A DNA stretch of 64,000 nucleotides from the NCBI GenBank assembly GCA_947652115.1, contig OX393569.1:3194830-3258829 (forward strand), given 5' to 3'. A model generated the notes under the pieces. That model searched no databases and was not told where the DNA came from. It saw nothing but the letters and a program-made list of their open reading frames with translations. Source of the DNA: Blastomussa wellsi (taxonomy: Eukaryota > Cnidaria > Anthozoa > Scleractinia > Plerogyridae). Position 1 is the first letter of the stretch. The number at the start of each line of letters is the position of its first letter. Position numbers and translations under genes: made by a program. Positions 1-12,300 of this stretch are shown piece after piece.

Positions 1-623
1 AACCACCCTAAATTTCCTGAGGTACAAAGGTTAAATAAGTAATGTCCCGCCGTGGGCGGTTGTTGATGTTTCGACTTGCAGATCACTCGACGTACAAACA
101 TCAATTCTCCCTGGAAATATCCAAATTAAACGCGAGGTAAAACGATTAGCGACAGTTTACTTACCTTAGTTCTCACCGGGTGCATCATTAAGTCTGGTTT
201 TAGAATCGCTAGCGTTAACTGCAGACGGCTTCGAAACATTTGTACGTAAACAATCAACGAGTTGCTGTTGAACTGCACATGTACGTACAATTGCAAGTTG
301 TAAAAGGTTTTTTCACAAGGTCACAAAGTTGAACCGATCATTGCAGTTAAACACTTTCACTTCATGTGACGATACACCTCTTTGCAACGCCAGAAAATAG
401 CAAAAAAAACTTATAAATAAATAAACAGCACGTTTTTAGCGCGCAGGCGGCTCCGAGATGAATGGTTTCTTGTGACGCGGCCGTCACGCGCGCAAAGCGT
501 TACTCTCACTTTCGTTCCCAGTTTTACCAGGGGTCAGTCACGCATTCGATCCGTGCGAATATCTCAAACAAATTTCCGCACCAGAACTGAAGTCAAGAGG
601 ATTTGATCGATTGATGTTATAAG
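1..623 (+). promoter_or_regulatory. 5' flank and probable promoter of the first membrane-protein gene
   Basis: No coding exon is seen here. A TATAAATA-type string lies at about 412-419 and is followed by a CpG-containing, GC-richer patch at about 438-500. The first gene's ATG is at 624. Promoter assignment is inference from position; no start site is visible. Confidence 0.3.
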
Positions 624-3600
624 ATGCCTCCGATTTTAGTAACAAGTGCAAGAAGACGAAAAACGTGGAAGGAGAATTTCTACGATGCTTTGCAAGTTGT
701 ACATTTTTTGATTGCGATGGGTTTTCTCTGGGCTGGAATTGTGGAGTTCATAAGAAATCCGCCATACTTCGATGCATATGGCGACGCTTCGACATTAAAT
801 GATTTACCTGAAGGATTGTTTGAGGTAAACGTCAACGAAGGTCTTTTGAAAAATACTGTTTTATCTCTTAATTCTCCGTTCACAAAAATGCATTTAATTT
901 TTAATGGTTGTATTCTATTAGACATGGCGTAGACAATTTCTAAATTCAGACACGGTCAGACATCGTACAGAACAAAATGCGCAGACTTCACTGTTAAAGT
1001 TGTACACAAGTTTAAATTAGTTCCACTGCACCCAACGATATCGATTCAATTCTTTCTATCTTGAAACGTTTTTTCACATGTTGATAATCTGTTATGTACA
1101 TTTGAAAACAACAGAAGATTAATTATCATATAAAGTACAATGTACACACTTCCTTTTTGTGTATGAAATATTATACGTCGATGAATTGCATATGTAAGGC
1201 ATTTTCCCTTTTGTTCTTCTCATGTTTTCCTTCTGCATGAAGCATTTATATATTCCCAAACGTTTTTATTTTCAGACTGATCCAAGGAATATTAACAGAG
1301 AGGTAAATATAGAACATGTATGGGATTGGGGGGGGGGGGGTAGGGGGAGCAGGGAGGTATGACCCTCCCCCTTCCAGTACTCTTTACTCCCAGCTGCCCC
1401 CTCTTCATTAGTAACTACAGCCTCTGTTTTATTTCAATTGCAAAATTATTTAATGTTGCAAAATTTTGTCCACCTCCAAATGTATGGAGCTTGAGGCAGT
1501 AAAATGAATTTTGATCACTGCATCAGGCAATAGCCTTTTTATGAGAACACTTGTGTCATACTTTTCCTCTTTTCCCCTACATCTGTTGTCTTGTGGCAAA
1601 ACTGTGTGACAAGTCAGTTGAAAAGGATTTCACTGTTGGAGGCTTGGTTAGGAGGTCTATTCTATACCTCACTTCCCCAAGGGGTACTTTACCATTTGGT
1701 GCAAAGTACTCTCCACTCTTAATAGTACTACAAGGTGACTGTATTTAGATGTGTGAGTAGGGTTTCAATATTATATGCTGTACCACAATGGAAAAATGCA
1801 AAATCGGCACTTTGTTTGGTTTGTAAATATGCTTTCCCAACTTCCACATTTTGGTTCCTGCCAAGTGATGGTAAATAAACTAGAAAGTTTATGGTTCTAC
1901 TACTTTTTTTAATTTTTATTACAGCAATCTCTTCGTCTCATGGATCTTCCAATCCTTTTTATGCTGTCAGTAAGTAAAAATTTAAAGTGCCTATAATGAA
2001 GTGTTGTATTTAGTTTTGCAATTTACCTTGTGAAATACGCGATTCCAAAGTTGGATAGGTCTGGCATTAAAAGTAACGATTTTACAATTCTTCAAAGTTG
2101 AGCCATTTTGCCCTCAAAAATGGTATTTTAATCGCGCAGTCAAAATACCACATGACAACAACCTCTGACATCATTTGGGTACCAAAAATCGTTCTCACAA
2201 TTGTTCTCAGTTTCTATTTCCTCGGGGTTGCTGGATCTTTCTGACAAATTGCCCATTTCTGAATCACTCCGTCTCGACATGTTCTCACGCAATCACTCCT
2301 CGCTGACAAGAAACTTTGATCTTGCAAAGAAAAGTTTGGCACCAAAGTGACGTCACAGCATGGTATTTTCGGACACATTCCCCCGAACATTTTTGGAGAC
2401 AAAATGCTCAACTTTGAAGGCTTGTAAAATCGTTTATTTTAATTCCAGAGGTCTCAAACTCTAGAATCCTGTCTGTCACAAAGTAAATTTGAAAACAAAA
2501 CACAAAAAATTCACTTCATAGGCACTTTAAACACACTTAGTGTTTTCAAACTATTTTTTTTTAAATGAACATGGTAATTGTTAATCTACCTACCACCAGG
2601 CCACCATAATATGCCCATACATTTTTTTTAATATTTTTATAACAACAAAATTAAGCTAGAAAGACCCCAGGGGGTACTCGAAGTATACATGACAGGTGGG
2701 GGGGGGGGGGGGTGTCTGACGGAGCTTCATATTGCAAACCCAAAAAAATACACAAGCTGAAATTTTAGACCCAAAAAATACCTGGCACCAAAATTTCCAA
2801 CCCAAAAAAATACAAGACTTAAATAAACAAGATTATAAATGTACATTGTATTGTCTTCTTAATATAAACAGTTTTTGTGGAACACATGTCGCTGAAAAAA
2901 GTTTGAATGAATATTTTCCTGATCCACTAATTGCAATGAAAACCTGAAACGAAAAGTTTGCTTGGAGATAAGACCCAAAAAATATGTGTATTTGTTTAAG
3001 ATCTAAAAAAATATGTGACAGATCTCTTGAACCAAAAAAACATACCTAGCATGTACATTTTCAACCCAAAAAAATATGTTAGACCCCCCGTCATATATAC
3101 TTTGAGTACCCCCCTTGGGAGAAAGACAACAAACTATGGACTTTATGTAGCCTGCAAAGCAGGTGGTTTTTGTGGGGGAATGCTTTGAAAAGAGCGATCA
3201 CGAAAGACCGGCCGTCATTTTCTGCGTGCGAACACTGGGAAGAGGAAAAAAGAGAGGGGTAGGGTGGAGGTTATTTGGTCTTTCGTGATCACTGTTTTCA
3301 AAGCATTCCCCCCACAAAAACCACCTGCTTTGCAGGCTAACTTTATGCATTTATATACAGTTTAAGGCTAAATAGCAAACTCCAGTTTCCTTAGTTAATA
3401 TATTGGGATTAGAGATTTCCCATTCTAGCTTGCATTGCACATGACTCATGCAGGTCATATGAGTTTACACTGAAACTATGGGTGAAGGTTATAATTGGCT
3501 CGTGTAGGTAGCTTGCTGTTAGCCTTTAATTTAAGTTTAGGGATGTCTACCTTGCATCACCCCCTTGGTTTACATATTGTCACACACTCTAACATCATGC

Positions 3601-6600
3601 TGTAGACATTCAAGGAAAAATGTCATCACTTAATTAGCTATAGCATCCCGCTTGACACCTAGTATGTATTGTTCTGCTTTTTCAAATTTCTTTGATTGTG
3701 ACTGTTTTTTTCTGGCAACTATATAATAGCTGATGAGGATTTCAACTCACTATTTGGCTGTACACACTCATTTATGTATGCTACCAGGGTTGCTTATATC
3801 ACTGTAATCCAGTTCATCTTGTGTTGCCGTGCATGTAATGAACTATATCATTTTGAGCTTTAAATTAAATTTTGCTCCATTACTAGCTTTTAAATTTAGA
3901 CTGATTGATTATCTTACAGGCCTATTTTGTTGTGTGTTGGTGGTTAAAGTTCAAAGGACTTGCATGGATTTTAACAGCGTGTATCACCCTTGTGTTACTT
4001 TGTTTCTTCTTTGTCAACTTCTGGGCTGTTAAAATGTTTGACTGGAGGTAAATTGCATTTAATTATTATTGCTTCAAGCATTTTTTTATTTTACATTTTG
4101 TAGGTGAGTCAGAGTATGCAGATTGATAGAGTTAAAAAAGTATACAGATTTTTGGACCTGGGAGGGGGGGTAGGGGACTCACATGTGAAAGGGGCGCGGA
4201 TGCTCGTTGTTTCGCTTAGGGGTGTAAATTTCAGATTTTGGTCTCACTTAGGGTGTTCTGGACAAATTGCCATAAAAATATTGTATATTTTAAATTTTCT
4301 TTTAGGGGTCAAAAAGCTTGGGCCATGCCCACATCAATTTCCTTTTGGGGTTTAATTCAAAATTTCCAACAAGCATCCCTGCCTCTTTCTGAAGATGTTA
4401 ACTATCTTTCAAGTTTTCATATCATCTGTGAAATTTTATACTAGGTATTACAGTCCAAGAATGAAGGGCCTTGAAACTCAAGTGTTCACTATCAGCTTAT
4501 CACTCACGTCAACATTCACTGTGCTGTTTTACAAGAGAAGGAAGATGCCATTCAAATTCAAGGTGATCAATATTATTGCACTCAAGATGCCTCTTGGGCA
4601 TGGAAAACTTACTGACTGACTAACTAACAGACAGACAGACAGACAGAAATTGGATAGAGGGATAGGTGGATGGTCTGACTGATGGCCTGATTCACCAAAT
4701 GGCCAATTAGTCATCTTACTGGCTGATTTACCAATGAACTGGCCAACTATATTTAGCTGGCCAACTGACTGACCGATAAACCAACTTGCTGACTGACTTA
4801 CTGGCCAACTGACTGACTGACCGACTAACTAATTGCTGACTGACTGATTGACTGACTGACCTACTGAATGATTGCTGACTGACTGACTGGCTGACTGACT
4901 GGCCAACTGACTGATTGCTGACTGATTGCTGCCTGACTGACTGACTGGCCAACTGATTGCTGATTGACTGACTGGCTGACTGACTGACTGATTGCTGGCT
5001 GACTGACTGATTGCTGACTGACTGACTGGCCAAGTGATTGCTGATTGACTGACTGGCTGACTGACTGACTGACTGATTGCTGACTGACTGACTGACTTAC
5101 CGGCCAACTGCCTGACTGGCCAACTTACTGACCAACTGACTGACTGATTGCTGACTTACTCATTGACTGATTGACTGACTGAGTGACTGATTGACTGACC
5201 GATTGCTGACTGACCGACTGACTGATTACTGACTGACCGACTGACTAACTGACCAACTGACTGACTGACTGACTGATTGCTGACTGACTACCTGGCTGAC
5301 TGACTGGCTGACTGGCCAACTGACTTACTGTCCAACTGACTGATTGCTCACTGACTGACTTACTGGCCAACTGACTGATTGCTGACTGACTGACTCACTG
5401 ACTGACTGACCGACTGACTGATTGCTGACTGACTGACTGACTGACTTACTGGCCACCTGATTGACCAACTGACTGATTGCTGACTGACTGACTGATTGCT
5501 CACTGACTGACTTACTGGCCAACTGACTGATTGCTGACTGACTGACTTACTGGCCAACTGACTGACTGATTGCTCACTGACTGACTTACTGGCCAACTGA
5601 CTGACTGATTGCTCACTGACTGACTTACTGACCAACTGACTGACTGATTGCTCACTGACTGACTGATTGCTCACTGACTGACTTACTGACCAACTGACTG
5701 ACTTACTGGCCAACTGACTGACTGATTGCTCACTGACTGACTTACTGACCAACTGACTGACTGATTGCTCACTGACTGACTCACTGGCCAACTGACTGAT
5801 TGCTGACTGACTGACTCACTGACTGACTTACTTGCCGACTGATTGACTGGCCAACTGACTAACTGATTGCTCACTGACTGACTTACTGGCCAACTGACTG
5901 ACTGGCGGACTTACTGGCCAACTGACTGACTGACTGGCTGACTTACTGGCCAACTGACTGACCAATTGCTCACTGACTGACTGGCCAACTGACTGACTGA
6001 CCAACTGACTGATTGCTGACTGACTGACTGACTGAGACCAAAGCACCAGCCTGCTGATACCTCTTATAAAGATCATTAAGACACCCAAGCCTCACCACCA
6101 CAACAAGGTACCATGCCCTTCAATTTATTTTTAAGCAAATTGTTCTTCATCTATAAAATACTTATTATTTTTAGATTAACCCCTAGTTATTTTCTTTTCA
6201 GGCCACTCTGCCAATCAAGCCATTTGGAAAGATCCATGTGTTCTGTAATTTTGCAGCTATGTTTGTGATAGTTTATTTCTGCTTAATAATGTGGTTCTCC
6301 AAGCTCTATGTTTCCTGGTCATGCTTCAAAAACTACAAAGAAGTCTTGTTGCTATGTCAGAGTACAACCATGGTGAGGTTATTCTAGAATATAATGGCTA
6401 TGTATCAGTTGACCAATCAATGGCCATACAGTTAACAGAATAATTTCCAACTTCTTGCACTTCCAAGTGAAATGAAAATTGGTTTGAGAAATTGGAGTTT
6501 CAGAACTCATGGCCTTTGCCACTGGGTGCAATCCTGGGTGCAAACTTTAATAAATCTGGCTACTACCAAACTTTGTCTGACCTCACCTCCCACCGTCACA

Positions 6601-8333
6601 GTGATATCCCAATTACCCTTACAACTTATTTAAATGCCTATTTATTTTAGCCAAATAAATTTCATTCCTGTCTATCCTTCCCTGTCACCTCCCCTAAAGA
6701 AGGTCTGATACTTGGGTTATTTCACTGATTTATTAAAGTGCTACTGCGGTGAAAACGTGTTTTTCTTGAAACAACATTTTTTCATTGTAGTAGCACTCTA
6801 ATAAAAATATGTTTGTGAACATGTAGGTTCAGTGCTATCCGTGTGCTAGTTGTGAGCCAGAAGAACTGGGAGAATGTGTGAAAGACAAACATAAGATGTT
6901 CCATTGTCAAGGTGTTCAAAAAGACCAGGTTAGATTACGCAAACATTTTTTTAATACAACTATACTAACCAAAAGGGCACGCTCAACACCAAAGGTGTTT
7001 TCGTCACCTAGAAGGGTCGATAACTTATTATGAAAACAGCGCCACAAGAATGAGCACAAGTCTTTGTTTCTGGTAAAAAATAAAGAGCCCTTTATTCTAT
7101 CTTCTTCCCCACGTCAACTCTAATTAAGAGGAGACTACCATCAAATTGTAATAACAGACAAGTGTAAACCAGGATAAGCTGCAGCCTGAAGGGTTGTCCA
7201 ATATACACCTGATCCATAATGTCAAAGGTGTGACAGATGGCGACAACCCGTCACCAGAAGTCATGTTACAAGAGACTTTCTCCCTACATTATGAAGGGAT
7301 AAAATTTTGTCAGCAGATGGATACAATCACTATCATGATCGATCGCAACAACCCGTCACTAGAAGTGTGTTCATGACAGATGGCGATGACCCATCACTTG
7401 AAAAATTTTGTTTTTGTCTTGGAGATGAAGGAATGTGGTACTGGTATTTTCATAAAAAGCGTGCTTGTTTTGGCTCATAGGTTAAAGAATGACTTAGGTA
7501 CATTCATTTGAGTTTTGCCTTCTGATGTGGCAGGTCAAGACAGTTGGTGTTGATCTGTGATGGGTCATAATGACCTGGCCAACCATCAGGATTCATCACA
7601 GTGCAACAACCCTTTTGCGACCTACTACAGATCGGGTGTATTGGATATGAATGTCGGCCTGATTGCCACTAGGTTCAAATGCAGACTTAAACCTAAAAAT
7701 AATTAATGCTTTGTTATAACTAACTTTCAGGGAGCCTTTTGCTTATTCAACTACAACCTTAGTGTCTTTGTTTTCCTTACAGGTAAGATTAGATGTTTGT
7801 TTGATCTCTAGATCGGATGTAATGTTTAATTAACTATGACTATTTTGACAGAAATTAAATGTCTTTCCTTTGTCAACTTCTGCTAAGAACATATAGACAA
7901 AGAAGTGTTAGTCTGCAAGTCACAAGATTGAGATGCTGTAAAATATATTCAGTTTCTTTCAAGTTTCTGATATATATATATATATATCTTTTCATGTTAT
8001 GTTTTTTTTCCAGTGTTTGCCTACGTTGGTGGCCTGGTGGTCTTTCTCAGCAAGGTTTTCACAATTCTTCTTCATTACTCGTTTAGAGCTTTCTTCTTGT
8101 TTATGAAATGGTGCCGTGTCAAATTCGGAGCAAGAGAAGGCCACAGAGCTAGCGTGGACCTTCCTTACATTCAAGATAGTTCCAATGTTCCAATTCAAGA
8201 ACCATTCCAATATGTAGAAGGGACCAATGCAAATGAGTGTGAAGTCACAGACAATAATTGCTATTTGAACTCGAGTATTGATACATGTCACATCGAGGAA
8301 GGGGATGCATTTGTCGATGCTATTGTGTCGTAG
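624..8333 (+). CDS. Polytopic membrane protein of unknown function (9 exons, ~387 aa)
   Basis: Exons, all bounded by GT/AG with matching phases: 624-824, 1276-1302, 1925-1969, 3920-4047, 4445-4562, 6202-6372, 6827-6928, 7731-7782 and 8014-8333 (TAG stop). The joined frame has 388 codons including the stop. Hydrophobic segments lie near residues 25-42, 84-99, 105-126, 146-163, 186-206 and 273-300, giving about six membrane spans. A basic N-terminus (ARRRK) suggests a cytoplasmic start. Between the last two spans (residues 231-268) is a Cys-rich loop, CYPCASC plus three further Cys, probably disulfide-bonded outside the cell or in a lumen. The last ~80 residues are polar and acidic. I do not recognise the family. 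Introns carry foldback elements and a minisatellite. The splice model is solid; function is unknown. Confidence 0.75.
1981..2530. mobile_element. Foldback/MITE element in intron 3 (AAAGTGCCTAT ends)
   Basis: The left end TTTAAAGTGCCTAT is mirrored at the right end by ATAGGCACTTTAAA, about 550 bp apart. The interior is non-coding. The same terminal motif bounds the larger foldback at 32748-33700, so both belong to one non-autonomous family. Confidence 0.6.
2666..3119. mobile_element. MITE with 8-bp target duplication
   Basis: Termini CCCAGGGGGTACTC and GAGTACCCCCCTTGGG are inverted repeats. The 8-mer AGAAAGAC flanks both sides (2658-2665 and 3120-3127) as a target duplication. The interior has repeated AACCCAAAAAAATA strings and a poly-G run. 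An 8-bp duplication fits hAT-like mobilisation (inference). Confidence 0.7.
3148..3339. mobile_element. Palindromic MITE, hAT-like, with 8-bp target duplication
   Basis: The 192-bp element starts TAGCCTGCAAAGCAGG and ends CCTGCTTTGCAGGCTA. Arms of about 50 bp pair with few mismatches. ACTTTATG flanks both sides (3140-3147 and 3340-3347). It lies in intron 3 of the first gene. Confidence 0.75.
4140..4390. repeat. Partial interspersed repeat in intron 4
   Basis: A G-rich stretch (GGGAGGGGGGGTAGGGG) is followed by short AGGGGT-containing phrases. It resembles the interior of other G-rich interspersed repeats in the window, for example 18505-18600. No complete termini are seen. Confidence 0.3.
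4600..6040. repeat. ~1.4-kb GACT-based minisatellite
   Basis: The array is built from CTGACTGACTGATTGCTGA and CTGGCCAACTGACTGA variants, so tetranucleotide GACT blocks are nested in longer units. It lies wholly in intron 5 of the first gene. Its reverse strand reads as Ser/Gln/Val-rich frames, which are repeat translations and not genes. Confidence 0.95.
7190..7660. repeat. Degenerate inverted-repeat element in intron 7
   Basis: TCCAATATACACCTGATC near 7197 is mirrored by GATCGGGTGTATTGGAT near 7632. Inside, a phrase like GGCGACAACCCGTCACCAGA recurs three times with changes (about 7237, 7345 and 7380). This is probably an old DNA-transposon fragment. Confidence 0.4.
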
Positions 8334-8604
8334 CATTTTGAGATGTGGTGATGGAGCAAGCTCATCGTTTTAAATTGTAAAAAGCTACCATTTTATGTCT
8401 GTTTAAGCCAAAAAATAAGACAAACTTTGTCTTGAAAGAGTAACGAGCACTTGATTGCAGCAGCAAGCTTAAAAAGAAGTGTCCAGGAACAGAGGGATCA
8501 GATATCAGAGTTCAGATTTAAAAATGCAAAAAATAACACTGGAAGCACTTATTTAATACATCCCTTCCCTCTCCGCAAAAACTGTGTTTTTGTTTTAAAC
8601 GAGT

Positions 8605-8960
8605 CCAGTAGCAGGTTTTTTAAACGGCTCTTGTTAGAGTCACAAACGATATTCTTATGAAAATGAACACTCAAGAGGTCACCTCGCTGGTCATGCTCGA
8701 TCTTAGCGCCGCTTTTGATACGGTTAATCATAACATCCTCCTTACACGTCTGAATGAGGAGCTCGGGATATGTGGATTGGCCTTGGAATGGTTTAGGTCG
8801 TATCTGGTGAAAAGAGGTCAGCGAGTCTCTATTGATGGATCTCTTTCAGAGCGATTTAGTCTGGAGTGTGGTGTTCCACAAGGGTCATGTCTGGGCCCCC
8901 TGCTCTTCCTCATCTATGCATCCAAGCTATTCAGGGTGGTTGAGGATCGACTTCCACACG
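8605..8960 (+). pseudogene. LINE reverse transcriptase, 5' part of a split copy
   Basis: The translation carries non-LTR RT signatures: LDLSAAFDTVNHNILL, then GVPQGSCLGPLLFLIY (the RT B-type block). The open frame runs up to 8960, where the 6.4-kb DNA transposon begins, and resumes in the same frame after 15323 with the YADD catalytic box. Upstream of about 8640 the frame is broken and the element appears 5'-truncated. The style fits the L2/CR1/Rex group (inference). Confidence 0.85.
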
Positions 8961-8983
8961 AGGGTGTCAATGGGGTATAGCTC

Positions 8984-9080
8984 TAGTCAGTAAACAGCTG
9001 AAAAAAGGCCAATTAGTCAGTAAACTGTTAAAAAAAGTGGCTTTAGTCAGTAAACAGCAAAAAAGGAGATTAAACAGTAA
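8984..9080 (+). repeat. Left subterminal 30-bp repeat array of the transposon
   Basis: TAGTCAGTAAACAGC-type units start at 8984, 9014 and 9044, an exact 30-bp period. A partial TTAAACAGTAA follows near 9070. The position just inside the terminal inverted repeat suggests transposase binding sites (inference). Confidence 0.8.
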
Positions 9081-9305
9081 ATTTGTATGATTATATGACT
9101 TTTATAGGCTTTAGATGGTATTCGTTTGCAAAGTAAGCCATGATTTTAATAAAATCAGTTTTTGTTCACTGTATTGGCACAATTAGTACTCATATATGGT
9201 CATATATGATCTCATGTGAGCTCCTATGAAAGATGTTTAAGAACTTAATGACCATTTATAGACAAAAAAGCACACTGAACAGTAATTTCTGCAATGTTTG
9301 TCACG

Positions 9306-9321
9306 TTTATTGCCTTTATTT
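9306..9321 (-). terminator. Polyadenylation signals for the transposon gene
   Basis: Two AATAAA hexamers on the minus strand lie about 50-60 bp past the stop codon of the transposase-like gene (9369-9371). Confidence 0.5.
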
Positions 9322-9368
9322 ATTTTCTACAAAAGTCACAAAATGATTCACAATTACCCATTCTTGTC

Positions 9369-12300
9369 TTACAAGTCCAGTCTAACCACTGCTCTAATTT
9401 GCCTCCCAAGTCGCGTGGTCAGTGTATGGGGCACAACATGTCCAACATCCTCATCCTCTTCAGGCTCATCACCAGATAATGACAAATCGGAATCGGAATC
9501 ATACTCTTCCAGAACTTCCTCTTCCTCATCTTCCACGTTCATGTCAGACATGTCAAGGGGATCTTGTGGTAGTTCCACACTGTATGCTGTCAAAGGCAAT
9601 GTTCCAGCAGAGAATTTAGTGGTTTGCTGCCTAACAGTGAGCTGCCGAACGCATTGCCCATGTTCCCTTGCCCATTCCTTCATCTTCACAATGTCTGCCC
9701 TGTCCATGGGAACGACTGGAATAGGATTCAATTTGGGAATGTTACACAGATCCATTGCCACTGCTGGGACTGGGTAGTATGACCTTTGATGAGTGAAATA
9801 TTTGGCGGACCAGTTGGTTATTCTCTTTACGGATTCCCGCATTGCCTTTCCAAAAACTCTACAGTAATCTAGTACACTAGGTGCTGGGTGTTTGATCTTG
9901 GTTGTTGCATGTAGACTCTCTACAACCAAAGTCAACAGGGACTGGAGGTTGATCGCATCTGCAGCATCTGGGCTCAATACTTCTGATGCTTTAAGGAGTT
10001 GTGTGATGCTATTTAACATCAGCTCGCACGATTTGGTGGTCTTGCTGGATACTGTACCCTCTGGTCCATTTGTGACTTTGTCTGTTCCTAGTTGCTGTTG
10101 AACATCAGAAACGCATCTTTTGAGATAAGTCGTGACATTCTGTAGGCAGGTTTTCGCATCTACGAGAGAGGCATCAATGGACTTTTGACCTTTCAAATGA
10201 ACGCCAAAGTTGCGATATAGGTCCCCAAGGTGTGTGAGGAATTCCGTCGTACCATCCAAAGGCGTGACTAACTTCACACATCCTGTAGATGCATCAGTAA
10301 TGTACTGTGTTCTACCCTCACAGCAAATTCCACATGGCTGTGAAAATTCAGCAAAAAGTGCACTGCCATCAGCTGCTCCTTGTTGGCCTTTACCAGCATG
10401 TATTGATAGACCACTGCTGTCCATCTTCCACACTTGCCTGCTCTTCCTGTCAGTAAAATAAAGAGCACCCTCCTCATCAACTGTAACACAGGCAATGTCC
10501 CTTTCAGGGGTTTGGGGTTCACAGTTTCTCAACACCGTTGAGACTTGGCGACTTGACAGTTCAAGTTTGAAGATACCTCCCAGACGACCACTGGCAGTGA
10601 AGAAGGCACAGTTGTTTCCTTTTGAAAAAGCCACTGAGACAACACTCATGGGATGGGGATATGTAGCCAATGCTGTGCTGGTGCCATGAATACCAACACC
10701 ATCAAAATTGAGGCACACTTGGCTAAAACAGCCACTACCATCATCTGCCACCAACAGAATGTCATCACTAAGAGCACAGACAGCTGATGGCCTTTCAAAT
10801 GACACTCCCGCAATTCTGTCCACAGTGCCTGTGTGGGCCGTTTGTAGCTCATCAAGGTGCTTCTTAAGTCTTTCTCGTAGCTGTAGGACAGTTCCTTCCT
10901 TGGACAAGTGAAATTCCTCGAGTTTTGTCTGCAGATCTGCTTTTTTCTTGATTGTGCCTACTTTCAGTTTGACTTTTCTTTCAACGTCAACAAATCGGAT
11001 CCTTTTACTACTTGGCTCTGTGCAATAGGCCACACCATTGGTGAACGCTACTGATTTAGCATTTTGAAGGTCTTCGACTAGGACAGTTACGTCTGCTGGG
11101 GAATGAAGGCGCACCAGAAGAAGCTTGCTAGTGTTTTTCAGGGGATCGAAATCAACCACAAGCAGCTTACCAAAGGGACCACATGTTACAGAAAGTGGAT
11201 GAGGGTACATACCAGGGCGATTGCTGAACCACATCCGGTATTTTTCGGGTACTATTGTGTAAACAACCCTGTCCACCGATTTAAGTACATCTAGCAGCTC
11301 TGGCGTGGTCAGCAGAAGGATAGGATCAACAGCCATTCGGTCTTTGTTTCTTACTGATTCTTCTGTCAGCAATTTCTTCAATTTCGTTCGTAGCTCAGGT
11401 TCACTTTCTCTCCTCAAGTTGTACAAAATTGCCAGTGTGGACCTTGTTCCCTTGAACCACAGAATCCAATTTGACCAGCTACATTTCAGGCTCTTTCCCA
11501 AGTGAACAACATCGGGCATAGCAGCAAGAAGGTACAAATCAGGAGGGGCATGCTCTTTTGCTGCATCATCATGGAGTTGGGTAAGGGCTTGCTTATTAGA
11601 TTCCTCACAATCAGTTGTTACAACAGCTACTGCCACCTTTTCACACTTCGATCCACTATTCAGACACCGGGAACAAGCACGCAGGGCTGGGATGTGGGAG
11701 GTTTGTCCCATTCTTTCGCAGTTTGTACATACTTTCTTAGCGGTCCAACAGACATCACAGTGAGCAAAACAATAGTCTTGTCCTAAGTCTCCTAAAGACA
11801 CAATCAGGTTGTTGCTCTTGGCATCATGGCAGCATTTGCGACACACTTGCACTGTCCGTATTTTCTCAACCATTTCTGCTTTCACTTGTGCTCCATTCTT
11901 GGACTTGGTGGCATAATCCACAGCAACAGGCATGGCATTTTTCATGTCCATGCTTGTCAGAAAGTATGGCACGGCCTCTGTGACAAATTTGCCTTTTAAT
12001 TCATCACTCAACAACTGTGGATGTCTTGTGATAAATTCTAAATCCACAGGATCTTTTAGACCAACACAGAGCTTAAGGCGATCATCAAATTGTATGCAAG
12101 GCTTTAATGCTGTGCCATCTAATGCCATGACACAGGCCACTGTTTGAACCACATTAGTACTGATAATTGGTGATGAAGGATTAGGACCATCAAAAACAAG
12201 AGCCAAGAAAGCTTCTAGGAGACCTTTCAAGACACCACTAAAGGGAGTATATCCTGATTGAATTTTCCTTAGTGCATTATCAGACGGCCCACCAAGATTT

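Noticed and set aside
4728..6088. Reverse-strand Ser/Gln/Val-rich frames of up to 143 codons
   Set aside because: They translate a GACT minisatellite, lie in an intron, and overlap each other in several frames.
9298..9777. Plus-strand Ser-rich frame opposite the transposon gene's 3' end
   Set aside because: It is a mirror of the acidic Asp/Glu/Ser tail codons on the minus strand.
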